This document shows positions 38,117-50,500 of a DNA stretch of 64,000 bases, piece by piece. The translations under genes and the position numbers were made by a program. The notes under the pieces were generated by a model. It saw only the letters and a program-made list of their open reading frames with translations. It was not told the origin of the DNA and searched no databases. Origin of the DNA: Rallus limicola (taxonomy: Eukaryota; Chordata; Aves; Gruiformes; Rallidae); assembly GCA_022605955.1 (NCBI GenBank), contig JAKCOZ010000018.1, positions 3,108,001-3,172,000 on the forward strand, written 5' to 3'. Each line of letters begins with the position of its first letter. Within the stretch, counting starts at the first letter, position 1.

Positions 38117-39322
38117 GTAAGTTTACCATTGTCATGTGTGTGATCTCAAAGCAGTGAGCTACAGTTGTGCTGTCACAAGTTGTGGCTGATCTGTAAAAGT
38201 TAAGAACAAGAAAAAAGTTGGGTCTAATTGGTGTTTAAGAGCAAGAAGAATATCACTTCTGTCCTGCATGACCAACTGAAGCCTTAGAGCTTGAGATTTG
38301 ATTTCAGCTGTGGTGGGAATGTAGGCGAGCAGTTGTTGACAATTGTAATGTTGAACATGACAGTGTAATGAATGTCAGGCTTCCCTGTAGGGCTGTTGTA
38401 TGTTAAATATTTGTCTCTGGGTGCTACAAACAATTTTGTAGCAGCAAACAAAGTTCTGTAGTAGTAGTACGTATGCCAGATTATGTTCATGTTTCTTTGT
38501 GGCCAAATGGAAGGGTTAGCACCAAGTCCTTAGGTGGTTATGTGGCCAGAGGAATCAGTGTTATCAGGACACCATCCGTGGTGTGATCTGCTTGTATCAA
38601 CCTGTCTCAAAGTGCCTTTTTTTTTGCCTTGGAAAAAGCAGGTGTTTATGTCGAGACAGGTAATTTTAGGTAGCAGTCCCCTGTGAATGTTAAGGAAAAT
38701 AATTTAAAAATCCAGTTTCTGTATTAAGTTCTTTCTTGCTTTTCAGAGGCTCTTCCTGCTAGAAATATTGGTGTGTTGATATATTCCAAGAAACCCGCTG
38801 TAGAATGCATCTTACATGAGAGATTCCAGTCCGTTATACTGTTGAAGGTTACAAGGTTTTTTTCCTTATGTGGTCTTTTATTTACTCTGGATACTCCTTT
38901 GAGCCTTTTGAGTGTGAAGTGATGGAAGAAAACATACAAATCTAAATTGCAGGTTGTAGAAGGACAAATAACATACGACAAGAAAATTCCTTTCTTAAAT
39001 GTTCTCTGCCTTTGATTTTTACTGTGACATTTTTGGGGGAGTATTTCATCCTTTGAAGCAGTGTGCCTCGTTCTCTCTTTTTTTTTTTTTTCCTTTTTAT
39101 TTTTATATTTTTTTAATGTGTTTTATACCAGTCATCATATTGTATTCTAGACTCTGGTTTTACTTTCATTACATGGCAACATGCTTTCTCCATTTATCTT
39201 GTTAAACACCGTTCCAGACTGTGAAGAAAGGTTGCTCATGCAAAAAGTATGCTGAAGTACAAATCTGGACATATTCAGAAAGCTGCTGGATTCATTTTAC
39301 TCAAGCTTTCAATTGATTTTAA

Positions 39323-39523
39323 GGTACGAAAACCTGGGCTTTTATCCAACTGGCCAGACCTATTACACCATCTGCTTTTGCAGATATTACACCTTTCTTT
39401 GGATCTGCTAGTGATATATTTAAGGTATTCACAGACGCTGTGGTGATAGGCGCAGTTTCGGGTGTCATCGGTGATGAAGCAGTGGGAAAGCTGACTTCAG
39501 TCAAATTGGATCTAGTGAGGTGA
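39323..39523 (+). other. Exon-like open block, unrecognised
   Basis: A 66-codon open + frame is bounded by TAA (39320-39322) and TGA (39521-39523). Inside it, a good 3' splice site (TCTGCTTTTGCAG ending at 39383) and a good 5' splice site (GAG|GTGAGA, GT at 39520) define a 136-base exon candidate, 39384-39519, with residues such as ITPFFGSASDIFKVF and then VVIGAVSGVIGDEAVGKL. The block holds at least four CpG in 136 bases, well above background. The exon would start at codon position 2 and end at position 2. The opposite strand is also open (39319-39504, 61 codons), so coding direction is uncertain. No family is recognised. It could be an exon of the surrounding transcript, an old insertion, or chance. 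Confidence 0.25.
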
Positions 39524-39539
39524 GATGTCGCTGAGATGA

Positions 39540-39553
39540 TTTTTTTTTTTTTT
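39540..39553. repeat. T14 homopolymer
   Basis: Run of 14 T immediately right of the exon-like block. A similar T14 run lies at 39078-39091. Confidence 0.88.
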
Positions 39554-40719
39554 ATATAAAGCCAATCTCCAAAGAAAAGGATGGTTTAGTCCTTGGTATT
39601 TCAAGTCCTCTTCTAAACAGAGTTTCCTCCTGCAACATAATTTTACAACGTACCCTCCCCGTATAATGCAGTTTGTCACCATGCTTTTCCTCAGCAATTG
39701 ACAGCAGCATATTTCATGTGGATTTGGGCAAAATGTAGCCTTTCAGAATTTAAATCCCTGTCTTTGAGATGCATTTTATTTGTGCACATTTATTGTTTCC
39801 CAGCTAATCCACTATGAGCTCTTTAACAGTTAGTAGTTTCTAAAAAGAAGTTCCTTTCGTATTATTCATGTGAAATTATCATATTTTAACATCTACAAAA
39901 GCTTAAAAATTACTTTTAAAATAGGAAGACATGAAAACTTTTTGGGGGAGTGATTGATTAATTAAGAGCATCCATTGTTTTTTTGCATGTGCAGATTTCT
40001 TTGAATTTCAGTCTGTTCTCTCAACTTTGAGAAAAGCAGGTCTGTGAAATAAGTTTCAGAAACTGATTCCAGGTCCGATTTCTTCAAGCAAAGGATTGGT
40101 ATGGGAGGAATGCAGTTATCCTGCATTCTGTGGCCTGGGAGCCTTATGAGGGTTACACAGTCAGAGGATGGTTTTGTTTTTTTTTAATGTTTGTGCAGTT
40201 CTCTTTTGGCTTTATGGTTAATATTAGGAAAAGTTATTTACTTGCAAATATTTATTCTGCTTTGGTGCAGTGGCAGTGCTGGTTAACTTGTGGCTTGCTC
40301 TAAGTGACGTGCTTGTGTAAACTCTCATAGCCTTAAATTTCTCCAAGACTTCTTTTGTTCACTCAAAGTGATGATGATGAACAAAATCACACTAGAACAT
40401 TTAATCTAAGGGAGACCTTGAGGAGCTTGAGTTTATTTGCACAACTGGACAGTAACCATTACCCAGTAAACACTACCCCAAAATGCCAATGCGTTTTGCA
40501 AAGATTATTTATCAAAGAAAGGAAGATGGGTTTGGTGTGTGTGAGATTTGAGTCTGGAGAAAAGCTCCCAAAAATACGACACTGAACGCTAAGGCAGTCT
40601 TGTTTTAATTGCAGTGGTTGCAATAATAGCTACATAAAGAGCATCAAATAGGCAGTCTGAGTTGAGCAGGGAAAATTGTGGGGTAAGACCTCCGTTTCTG
40701 TAATCAAAGCATGTAATCG

Positions 40720-41345
40720 AACTCGATTGTACACAAATTTATACTTATGACAGCCTTCATTTTCCGTTCTATTTAAGAAGATCTCTGTATCTGAAAATGA
40801 CTAACAGGCTAGCCCAAAATAAAACAAATTTCAGATGTGATGCTGTTTTGTAATGCATTCCACAACCAGTCTAATCAGAAGCTATAAATCAATAGCAAAA
40901 TAGGACATGCCACTAATTACTTAGTAGAAAACTCTACCAATCAGCTCTCAGCACAGACCCATGCCAGAAAATCCCCCACTTGTTGAAGGCATCTTTTCAA
41001 CTTCCATGTGTAAAAGACAGATCTGTTTTTAAGAAGAAAATTTATGTGAATGGTATGAAATTTGTTTCTAACTTGAGTAAACTGACGTACCGCTAACTCA
41101 AGTCAAATGTTTGTAGAAGTGTCTCTGGGATAAATCTAATCCAGTCTGATTTCTATTAATTGATTTGTTTTGCGATTTAATGGCTGTCAAATTTGGCCCT
41201 GAATGTCAAAATCATACTTAGCCAATGTCATTGCCAAGGCAATCAAACAAGCAGCGTCCTTCATAAATACAATTTGGCAGATGGTTCACTAGTGCATGTT
41301 GTGGCTTAAGCCCACTCCAGTGTGTGTTTCACACATCTCTGAGTT
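40720..41345. promoter_or_regulatory. Conserved-element-like block with reversed strand skew
   Basis: In three lines counted by hand (180 bases: 40801, 40921, 41221), A exceeds T (63 to 42) and C exceeds G (47 to 28), the reverse of the surrounding DNA. The block is dense in words typical of vertebrate developmental enhancers: CTAATTACTTAG and TTAATTGATT (homeodomain-like), CTATAAATCAATAG (AT-rich, MEF2-like core), and ATTGCCAAGGCAAT (41230-41243), an inverted repeat close to the RFX X-box pattern with a mismatch at each end. No open frame is protein-like and no transposon is recognised. I infer a conserved non-coding element, but no alignment is available to prove it. Confidence 0.3.
41230..41243. 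promoter_or_regulatory. ATTGCC-AA-GGCAAT inverted repeat, RFX X-box-like
   Basis: Two perfect 6-bp arms around AA. The RFX-dimer pattern GTNRCC-NN-RGYAAC is matched except for the outermost base on each side. Binding is an inference. Confidence 0.35.
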
Positions 41346-41349
41346 CCTC

Positions 41350-42960
41350 AGTGCACTTTACCTTCTATAAAATAAGGATATTTTACTTTCTGATTAAGTT
41401 TTAAGAATATTGAAATGTCTTGTAGAGTTGGTATCAGCAATGTAGGATGGAGTCCCAACTACCTGCTCTAGTTTTATGCTTGAAAGCATACATAGGCTTT
41501 GAAGATGCCAAATATAAATCTAATACTGAAGAAGCCCCAAAGTAAACATTGCTTTTATTTCACAACTGTTATTTTTTTAAATCTTGCTATTCTGTGGTAT
41601 TTTAGTATCTGTGTCCAGCTGTTAATTAGGACTTCTGACATGTACTGCTACAGGCAGGATCCTTGAAGAATATATTTTAAGGTCTCTTCACTTTCTAAAC
41701 GTAATTTATGTCTTTCCAGTTTAGATATTTGCATATAAACTGCTATTCTGATGTACATTCTTGCTGAGTTGCTTCATATGTCTTTTAGGCTGTTCCATGA
41801 GAACCAATATGTGCAGTCTACATAAGAAAACGTGCAGATGATAAAAAAAATCTGTTGAGTAAATGATTTTTTCTGGAAAATTCTGGAAAAGAGTGACTTT
41901 TGGCAGTAGAAATTTCTGTGAGAGGCTGTATGTTAATTTTAGAGTGTAACAATTGTTTCCTATTTAAAAAAGGCCAGGTATGAACATCTTAAATACCAAA
42001 CTTTTAGCTCTGTAATGGAGGTTCTTTGTGTTTGAGAGAAGCGTGGATACTGCATCTGTACTCATGCAATGCTTTTATGAGATGACAGCACCATGTAACA
42101 TAGCAGAGAGAGTTTCTGTGACCCAGAATGGTGTCTGAACTTTACTTACTGACACCAGTGGAATACACACAGGGCACTGAAGTGCTCCAAAAATTCAGCT
42201 TTGTCATAAAAAGGACAATTCTTTAAGACTTGATGAATCCTGAGACTTGTAAATCAAGTAACGTGGTCATTAGAAATCCAACCTTGATGAATACATGACC
42301 GTGCTCAAAATACATTGAATCCTCTTAGGCTTGCCATTTGGGCTTCTCAAAGTCATAAAACCTGGCCTTTCACATAGTTTCAGGAGTATGGATTAAAAGA
42401 CACACACACATGCTCAAAACTAATGTAAAAACCAACCCAATCCTCAAATCCAAGTTAGTGGACTGGCTGATTCCTCACTCTCCATGAGCATAGATGCCAT
42501 TCCAAAAAGCAGAGAAAACAGCTCAATTCCTTAGTGAGTAATGTGAGTGTTGTGTTTCACTTGCATAAAATCACTTTTGCCTGAACACAGCAACAGATTT
42601 TGCAGGTAGACTCAAGTATAGCACTCTAGAAATCTGGGATGTATTAAAGTAATTACTTTTTTTAAAACAGGGAATTGAGGGCTCTTTCACTCCAGGAAGG
42701 AAGTAAACAGGTTCAGCAAAAGCCTCATTTTGGGATTTTTGTTACTTTGTTGCTGCTTCATCCATCTGTGTTGTTTTCCCTGTAAATTGGACATACTTTC
42801 TCCTCTGATGACCTACCCACATGACTTGTGGACTAGGTCTTTGGATAGCTCTGGGTTGCTTTTGTTATTTTTAGAAGTTCTATTCAAATACCACATGGTA
42901 GGTGTTAATATAGAATGTGACCTGTGTCAGTATGTGTTGGTCAGTCTATGCTAGTAGCCA
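41350..42960. other. Non-coding DNA with A-rich, motif-dense patches
   Basis: Sampled lines at 42121, 42241, 42421 and 42481 remain A-rich on the + strand. Around 42360-42660 the text again looks enhancer-like (CATTCC, AAGTAATTAC). A TTCTGGAAAA direct duplication is at 41871-41890. No exon or transposon was recognised before the LTR. Confidence 0.4.
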
Positions 42961-42964
42961 TGCA

Positions 42965-43457
42965 AAGAAAACTTGTGGGTTGAGATAAAGACAGTATAAC
43001 AAGTAGAGCAAAAGCTGCATGCCCAAGCAGAGCATATCAAGGAGTTTCTTTCGTACTGCCCATGGCAGGCAGGTGTTCAGCTGTTCCCGGGACAGCCGGG
43101 CTCTGTCACATGTAATGGTGACTTGGGAAGACAAATGCCATCACTCCGGACGTCCTCCCCTTCTTCCTCCTTCCCCCAGCTTTATCTGCTGCACATGATG
43201 TCATATGGCATGGGACATCCCTTTGGTCATGGGGGTCAGCTGTCCTGGCTGTGTCTCCACCAACTCTCTGTGCAGCCCCAGCCTGCTCGCTGGTGGGGTG
43301 GGGTGAGGAGCAGCAAAGGCCTTGGCTCTGTGTGAGCACTGCTGAGCAGGAATAAAACCATCCCTCTCTCAGTATTGTTTCCAGCACAAATCCAAAGCAC
43401 AGCCCTGTGCCAGGTACTGGGAAGAAAACTAACTCCATCCCAGCCAAAACCAGGTGT
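42965..43457 (-). mobile_element. Avian ERVL-type LTR, antisense, 3'-truncated
   Basis: On the minus strand the element begins near 43457 (CACCTGGTTTTGGCTGGGAT, where intact copies start TGTCCTGG). It runs through TTTGGATTTGTGCTGG, the GC-rich centre with CAGATAAAGCTGGGGGAAGG, then TGAACACCTGCCTGCC and ATCTCAACCCACAAGTTTTC, and stops near 42965. The last roughly 100 bases usual for this LTR family, ending in AAACCACGACA, are missing. No internal retroviral region (primer-binding site, gag or pol) lies next to it, so it is a solo or truncated LTR. The 119-codon minus frame at 43106-43465 and the 62-codon frame at 42946-43134 lie almost wholly inside it and should not be annotated as proteins. 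Family assignment is from memory of avian repeats; the exact subfamily name is uncertain. Confidence 0.88.
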
Positions 43458-43843
43458 GCCATCAAAAATGCTGTAGTGGGGTAATACAGGAGGAGAGAAC
43501 CCCTGGAGAGCAGCTTCGCTTGCTTGTACTGAGCACTGCTCGGTTCACTGTCAGCTTAAGTAAACAGCTTATGCAGGGCTTGGAAAAAAATAATCTCTGT
43601 GCTTGTTTTCTTACAAGTGAGGATTCTTTGGGTGTTTTGTTCTTCTGCTTTTGATAAAATGATTCTTTGGTTTGTGTAATCATTATGCAACCAAAGCTTT
43701 TGTAAATGGATTTTGTTTATTATAAGGAAGGACAGATGTTTCTTGTAAGAACTTTTTTCAGTGCTATATGGCGTAAAAATACAAAGTGGTTTTCTTAGTG
43801 CTATAATCCATGAATAATCATTCTGTTTATAACTTTGTGCTCC

Positions 43844-43875
43844 AGTTACTTCACTGGTAACTAGTTACTTCACTT
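43844..43875. repeat. 19-bp partial tandem duplication
   Basis: AGTTACTTCACTGGTAACT (43844-43862) is followed directly by a second partial copy, AGTTACTTCACTT, with one base change. Confidence 0.85.
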
Positions 43876-45488
43876 GGACTCTTCATTGAGAAGATAAAGA
43901 GTCCAAGAGTGGGACTTGGGAGTTAACATAGTGCTGTGACGAACATCATCTATAGTAAATCTTGGAAAACAGCCTGAAGAGTTTTGAACTTCCCCCTTGG
44001 CTATGTTGTTAGATATTAATTACTCCCTGTACACCCCTCACCCTTGATTGTGTTATCCTAGAAAATGTAGGAATGGTGAATCTTGAACTGTAAAGATAAA
44101 AGTGGATAAATTATGTAGCTGGTTTTGAGAAGGAAAATGCATCTATTTTCATAAATGGCTTCTGCAGTATTTGACATTGTTATATCTGAGAACAATGAGA
44201 TATTTGCAATGCAGATCGAGCCTTCTTATCCCCTTCCCATTGAGCCTGTTCTTCCATCATCATGCCTGTTGTATAGTGAGTTGAGTTGCTAAATGTGTGC
44301 TCAGTTCTGTTAGAGCTGCTTTGAACAGGACAAAGACACCCTAATCTAGTGAAATAGCCTTTCCACTTATTTTAGCACTGATATTTTGGTGTGGATGAAG
44401 CTCCCCTAACTGCTTAATTGGGAGAATTTGACTGCAAAATTACCATATTGCTCTTTTAAAGAGTGGGTTGCCAGTCGTCATGTCAGTGGCTTAATCAGAG
44501 CTTTGCCTCTCAGTACATCTGGGAGACATTCAGTTGTTTTTAGTCTCCTTTCCAGGTGGTTAGGCAGGGAACCAAGCTCCCAGTGATCAGAAACCACATG
44601 TACAAAGAGGCTGCAAACATTGATAGTTTGCTCCCTTGATTGTTCAGTCACCAAGCAAGGGTATTTAGAGGCAACGACTATTTCTGGCATAACAAGGGTA
44701 TAATTTGGAGAAATAAACTCTCGTTGTATGTTCTGGCCATTTTTTTAAATGCTATTTGACATTTCCCTTAAATATGACATGAGATCTTAAGCTCTGGCAG
44801 AAGATGAATACTGATACTTACGCATCCCTGGATGTGGTCACACTCGGATTTCCTCCCCAGAATTTCTTCTTAGCAAGCAAATGTATAGTGTAGGAAGTAA
44901 AAAAAATTTTTTTTTTTACAGTGAAAGATTCCTGACATCTTTCTTTCTACTAGTGCAAAAAGGCATGAGCTTCAACCCCTGCACTTCAGGCTTGTATCGT
45001 AGTGAACGTTTAAGGCTGTGATGCTTAAAAGAGACTGTAGGGCATAAAGAGGAAAAAAAGATCCCATGTGTTACTGTAAAAAAAAAACCCTAACAAAACA
45101 ACGGTCTTAACATAGTGTCCCAAGGTGGGCAGTGCTCTATTTGGGCCCGTGAATATAAATTTAAAATATAAACACCCCACCCCACCCCCCAAACTTAAAA
45201 ATGAAGTGAAAATGTGAGGCTTATCCTATTTTTAGATTCTGTAGTTGTTCAGAACACTATTAATATGTTGAAAAGTATGTTGCAGATTGGTTGATAGCAT
45301 GCTTCATATTGGTAGTTGTTTCTAGTACTAGTTTGAAGTGGTTTAGGGTGTCTACAGATTTTGTTCCTCTTCTGGGTTTACCATTTCTGTTAATTCTGAG
45401 AAGCAGCAAATCGGCAAAAAACTCCAAGGAAAGAAAAACACATCACTCTGCATAGAACTGCATAAATTAACCTGTGATAATTACCTGC

Positions 45489-45535
45489 TGAATTTTATTT
45501 GACAAACTTTTATTTGAATTTTATTTGACAAAGTT
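45489..45535. repeat. 26-bp tandem duplication, two copies
   Basis: Both units start TGAATTTTATTTGACAAA (45489 and 45515). The second copy is shorter at its 3' side. Typical slippage duplication in AT-rich DNA. Confidence 0.88.
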
Positions 45536-47364
45536 GGATTAAGAAGTCTATTTGAGAGGTTTTTTTTTAATATTTTGGGGAAGTGAAATTCTTGATTAAT
45601 GCAGAGAGATATCCTTAATGTAAAGGTGAGTGTGGTTGAGCTTGTCAGGACATAAAAGCTTAATGCATTTGGTTGGGGCTGTAGTGCCATCAGCTCTAGA
45701 GAGACAATGCGACAGCGAGGCAGAAATGTTCTTCCAAATAACTGTTACTGGTTGATGTCTGGAAGAAATACTGGCTGGTCTGGGAGTCTGCTTTTACAGA
45801 GCAATTATAATATAGCAGGGTGGTAAGTGCCTGCTCCGGCAGGGTGGAGTGTATATGCTTACCTGCAGCCACCCGTCAGACAGCCCGTGTCAAGCTGCCC
45901 TAAATTCTCCTTGACAGGTTATTAGGCTGTGTGGTTGCTTTCCATGTATGCTATTTTGCTTCACTTGACTCTAGAGCCTGTGTTGTCCAGCTAGGATTCA
46001 GCACTCGTTTTTTGCCTCCTGAAGTGTAATAAAGAGGAAATTTATCATTCAGCTGAGTATTCAGTTATGGAATTTCCTATACACTGTTACTCGTTTTTAA
46101 TAAAAATTTGAAGAATGATTTGAACCTAAATCCTCTTGGAGTGAAGGAACAGTTTCTTGGCTCTTTAGTTCTAAAGTCAAGTGGCAGGGCCAAACTTCTG
46201 AAATAGATTAAATCAGGGAATTTTTTTGTAATTCATAGACATGTATGGACCTTTGCTGGAATAAATTAGAGGGCAAGTCTGATCTGAACTGCCAGACTTT
46301 TGAGAACTTTCCCACTACTTACCTTCATGTTTTTATTGAAAAAACAGTAATCAGACTTGGAATTGTTAATTTGCCAACATCTGTCTTCAAGCAGTTTAAC
46401 ACAGGTGTTGGAGGAATATTTTAAACAACAATTGTATTTGTTAAGGAGTAGTGTGCATTGTATTCCACAGTGCCCGCAGTTCAGCACCTGTCCTGAGCTT
46501 ATTTTATGACCAGGGTTCCTGTTCCCTTCTGAATGAACAGGAGACCTCCACTGTACTCCAATAGCAAAGACATTGACTGCAGTCTTCACTTTTAATGGCG
46601 TGTAGACTTTAAGATATATAGGATTAGTCTGGAGCTTTTTGAAGGTCAGGACCAAGATCCTGAGCTTCATTCTCATTTCTCTATGGAGGGGACTATCAAC
46701 TGGAGGGCATCATAATTTTTTTTTCCCTCTTTTTAAGCAACCCCATGATAGGACCAGTCAGGGTTTAATATTGCTTTGTTCTAGCCTTTGATTGCACTTA
46801 ATGCGCTAAGAGCAAGTAATGAAGTCAAATTATTTTTTAAGTTTACTACTGCAGAGTGTATTGTATGGATCTGTGTTTTATAGAACGATGTGACACATCA
46901 TGCAGACACATACAGTGTGATTCTATTCAACTAAAATGAAAAAAAAAACATATTCTAAAGGCCATATTGGTTGTGGTAGTCTAGAGAGCTTTCCCTGAAG
47001 GAACAGAAAAGGAATGATTGAGAAGATCACATCTTTCAGGCATGTGCTAGCACAAGTTTCTGAGATATGCTACATTTCATAGCAGCTGGAGTTGGTTTTC
47101 ATGTTTTTCACAGAACTTTTTTCTGCTCTTTCCATCTCCTTTCTGTATTTTCTTAATGTTCTCTTCATTTTCTTTTTGCACAATACAAGTACCATGACAG
47201 TTTGAACATTGCAGCTTCAAAAACTAAATTCTATGGAGTGTAAAATTAGGAATAAGAAATGTGGGTTTTCCTTGTGTCCCATACTATTTTTGCAGGCAGG
47301 GAAAAATAATACTGTTTTATGGGATGATGGCAAAACAATTAGAATATGAGGAAATCCAGCAGTT

Positions 47365-47570
47365 GAGGATCATAGAAGTGCTGCAGTTTGCAGGGACCCC
47401 CCCCTCCCCGAGGTTTACTCCAAACTGCCTGCACAAAGCAGGATCAACTACAGAAGGTTACTTAGAGCTATATCCAGTCAGGGTTTGACATCTCCACGGG
47501 TGGAGTATCCACATCATCTCAGAGCAACCTAGACACTCTTTGGCCACTCTCACATGGGGGGAAAAAAACC
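47365..47570 (-). mobile_element. CR1 LINE, 3'-end fragment (antisense), degraded
   Basis: The + strand carries ATCATAGAAGTGCTGCAG, then GCCTGCACAAAGCAGGATCA, TATATCCAGTCAGGGTTTGA, CATCTCCACGGGTGGAG and GAGCAACCTAGACACTC. This order matches the reverse complement of a CR1 3' region of the subfamily whose text reads 'gatcaa...cagag...atccagtcaggtttt...ctccaaggatgg'. It is more diverged than the copy at 4.43 kb, and its edges are approximate. The overlapping + frame at 47261-47488 is an artefact of this repeat. Confidence 0.82.
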
Positions 47571-47574
47571 TGCT

Positions 47575-50500
47575 GCAACTCTTTATCATCCTGGACAGCA
47601 GCTAGCTGGCTTATTTGTTGGTCTGTACAGGAAAGCACAGGTTTTTGTAGACAAAACATTTTAGCAACTTTATTATGAAATACAGTATAGTACAAATTCT
47701 GTCCTTTTTCAGTGAACTAATTACTGCTGGAAACTTAATCAGATACCTGGATTTATCCATGGAGATGAAATCTGGGTGCAAGAGAAATGACTTAAGGAAG
47801 AGGCAGTTGCTTATGGTTTTAGAAAAGAGTTTAAAGAAAAATAAAAATAGTTTGAAAGATGAATAAATAAATTAGCAGTATTTAAATATTTTTCAATAAG
47901 TGTACTAATACACTGAGTTGCTTCTTCTAATTGTTACTTTTATGGAAATGAACATCATTCCAAAAAGCTCTTGTGTGTTACGTATTTTCCCCCATACTTG
48001 TCTAGTGCTACAGCAAAAATCCAATCGAAGAAGTTGGGTGTTAAAGGCTGCAAAACAGACGATGGGAATTCAAAGCATCACGTGTAATAACTGCATAAAA
48101 CACAACACAGCGCTCTAGAGTAAGACTAGTGTTATTTTTGGAAAAGGATCTTGGAGAAACAGACTATGTGACAAGTTCCCAAAGTCTGTCATTTCATAGT
48201 TCAGGCTAGACTCCAGAAAATCGTAAAAACACAGTGGTGGCGGTTCTATCCCATTCTGAAGACTGGGGAGACGGGCTCCTAGAAGACAACTCTGCTTTTT
48301 CTCTCATCTTTCTCTTACTGTTTGCACCTGTCAGAACTAAACTGTTTCAGAAAAAAGAAATGGAATGTTGTTCCTTGGTGTAACCGAGGACTCCCATCCA
48401 AAATAAATCTGAAGTCATGTCTTTTGCAGAAAAGGAGCTAATATGTATGCAGCTGGGTCAACCTTGGATTGCACAGTTGGCTATTGAGTCTTCCAGCTGA
48501 AGAAGAAAGCAAAATACAATAGCTACCTGACCCTGACTGGATTGCTTCCTAGATAGAGAAGGAAACCGTTAGAAGCATAGTGTGGGATCAGTGTGGTGGT
48601 TCTCGTTGGAAAAGTGGACTTCCAAAGGGTACCAAACCACTAAGTGCATTACACCAATCTTATGGTGAGAGAGGAACACCACCTCCAAAATCTTCACTAG
48701 AATTTCAGATGTATTGATATGTTTTTTATTTTGACAATGGTGGATTCTAGGAAGATTTGTTTGCTACAAAATTGGGGAATTAACAGTTCTTTGGCAATGT
48801 ACTTTGGTAATCAACCAGGAGTGCAAAAGACTGGGAATGTGCCTGTGGATTGAGGGGCTCTTGGGTTTCTATGGGATTCCTAAGGAAGAATTATTAACTT
48901 CTTGATGTCAGTAGCCTCTAACTGTATGTTGGAAGAAAACCAAACCCCTCTGCCCTCCCAAAATCTACTGTTTTTTGAATGAAATAGTAAAGGTAGCAAT
49001 AGGAAGTGGACTCTGGAATCTCTTCTAGATCTCATTATTTGGTGCGTGTTTGTACTGTGCAGGTAGGTCTTCCCACGCCATGAGCATTACATCCTGTCAG
49101 TCCCTTCAGAATGCTGATGTCTTCCTGTTGTATCAATGTGTTTGTACATTGATTCAGTTACTAATTAAGATGATGGATTGTTTTGGAGAGTTTTTGCTGC
49201 TTAAAATTTGGGTTTTTTAAAAAAAATTCTCTGTAATGCCGATATTCCTTTTGCAATATCAGAATTTCGTAAGCTGCTCAAAAGCATTCCAGAATTGTTT
49301 CAGCTTGGCAAGATTTAAAATGTAATACTGCCACAGAAGTTTTTGATAGCTGGATCCAATAAAGTGATGCTGTAAAGTACTGCTCTCATGCCAAAACAGC
49401 GATGGAAAGCTAGCCATCTATCGAATGGCAGTTCTTTTGCAAAGCAGTTAACCTTGATAGCCAGCTGCTTAAAAATATGTAAATGCACTCAGAGATTGCC
49501 AAGTGTAAATTTAGTGGTGATTAAGTGAAATCGTAAGTTATACTTCAGAATTTCTTTCAGTCTCTTTTTCTGCTTTCCCTGGGCAGTAGCAGAGTTTATT
49601 TCTAAGGTGCTAAGTTTAGTTTATAAATTGGGAAACCTGTAAGGAAAGAATGCTATCTGCACTGACTCACCCTGGCGTCTGGTCTTTATTCCAGGAGTTA
49701 TTGATGGCAAAGTATGCCATGAATTTAGAAAATCTGCAGTCGTGGAATGGTGGTGAATTGTGTTCTGGTTTACCTCCAGTGTTTGTATGTGTGTCAGGCT
49801 TGCCTCTTGACCCTTTCTACACTGAGATTCTCTTGCACTGCAGAGTGGTGGCACAGGTGTGCTCTTTCAGGCAGGAATGCAGCCTTCCTGGGATAGGATT
49901 TCGTAAAACTCTCCTGCTTTCCTCCCTTGGCATTCATAACTGAGTTTTCTCTCTTGTTTTCCATTAACCTTAAGGGCTTTTATGTAGTTGATAAAACTTT
50001 AAATCCCATCCACAGACTGAAAACAATTGCATGGTTTAGATTTTCATTGTTTCTTAATGTAAACTCTGGCTAGTCAGAGAGGACATTTATTTGTGAGTGA
50101 AGGTATGCTAGCTCCATTTCGACTGGTGCATTATCAGCACAGTTTAACAGGTAGTAAAGCACGACTTAAACTGAGTCTGGTGTGTGTTTCCCATGCGTTG
50201 TTAGCTGTGACTCCCAAACGTTATGCCCTAAGGCCAGTTCAATGGCTGTTGAGTAATTATAGGTTATGTACCTTGGGTTCATCTCTGATTGTCAAACTGA
50301 TGAGGTTGGAATGCAGCTGCAGGTTTTGAAATAGATAGATGTAGCAGTGGACTGATTTATTATTTATTTTTTATAAATTAAATCATTAAGCAAAATTTTT
50401 GAATAGTCTTTAATCTTACAATGGGAATCCACCGGAATGAGAAATTGCAAGAGAAGCCATGTGTGAAGAGTCTGTTGCATCAGACATAACACTTGTCTCC

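Larger units (their letters stand above)
43470..47365. other. Non-coding DNA, no gene recognised
   Basis: Holds the direct duplications at 43844-43875 and 45489-45535, an A/T homopolymer junction near 44900-44919, and a C-rich patch (45173-45190: CCCC, CCCC and C6 runs separated by single A). The 136-codon minus frame at 46266-46676 has low CpG and no recognisable domain. Confidence 0.5.

Noticed and set aside
43106..43465. 119-codon minus frame as a gene
   Set aside because: It lies almost wholly inside the ERVL-type LTR.
45173..45190. C-rich tract as a minus-strand G-quadruplex
   Set aside because: It has only three G runs on the complementary strand. The six-C run cannot supply two three-base runs with a loop.
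46266..46676. 136-codon minus-strand frame with several cysteines
   Set aside because: I considered a decayed transposase but found no catalytic or zinc-binding pattern I could name. CpG is at background and no terminal inverted repeats were seen.
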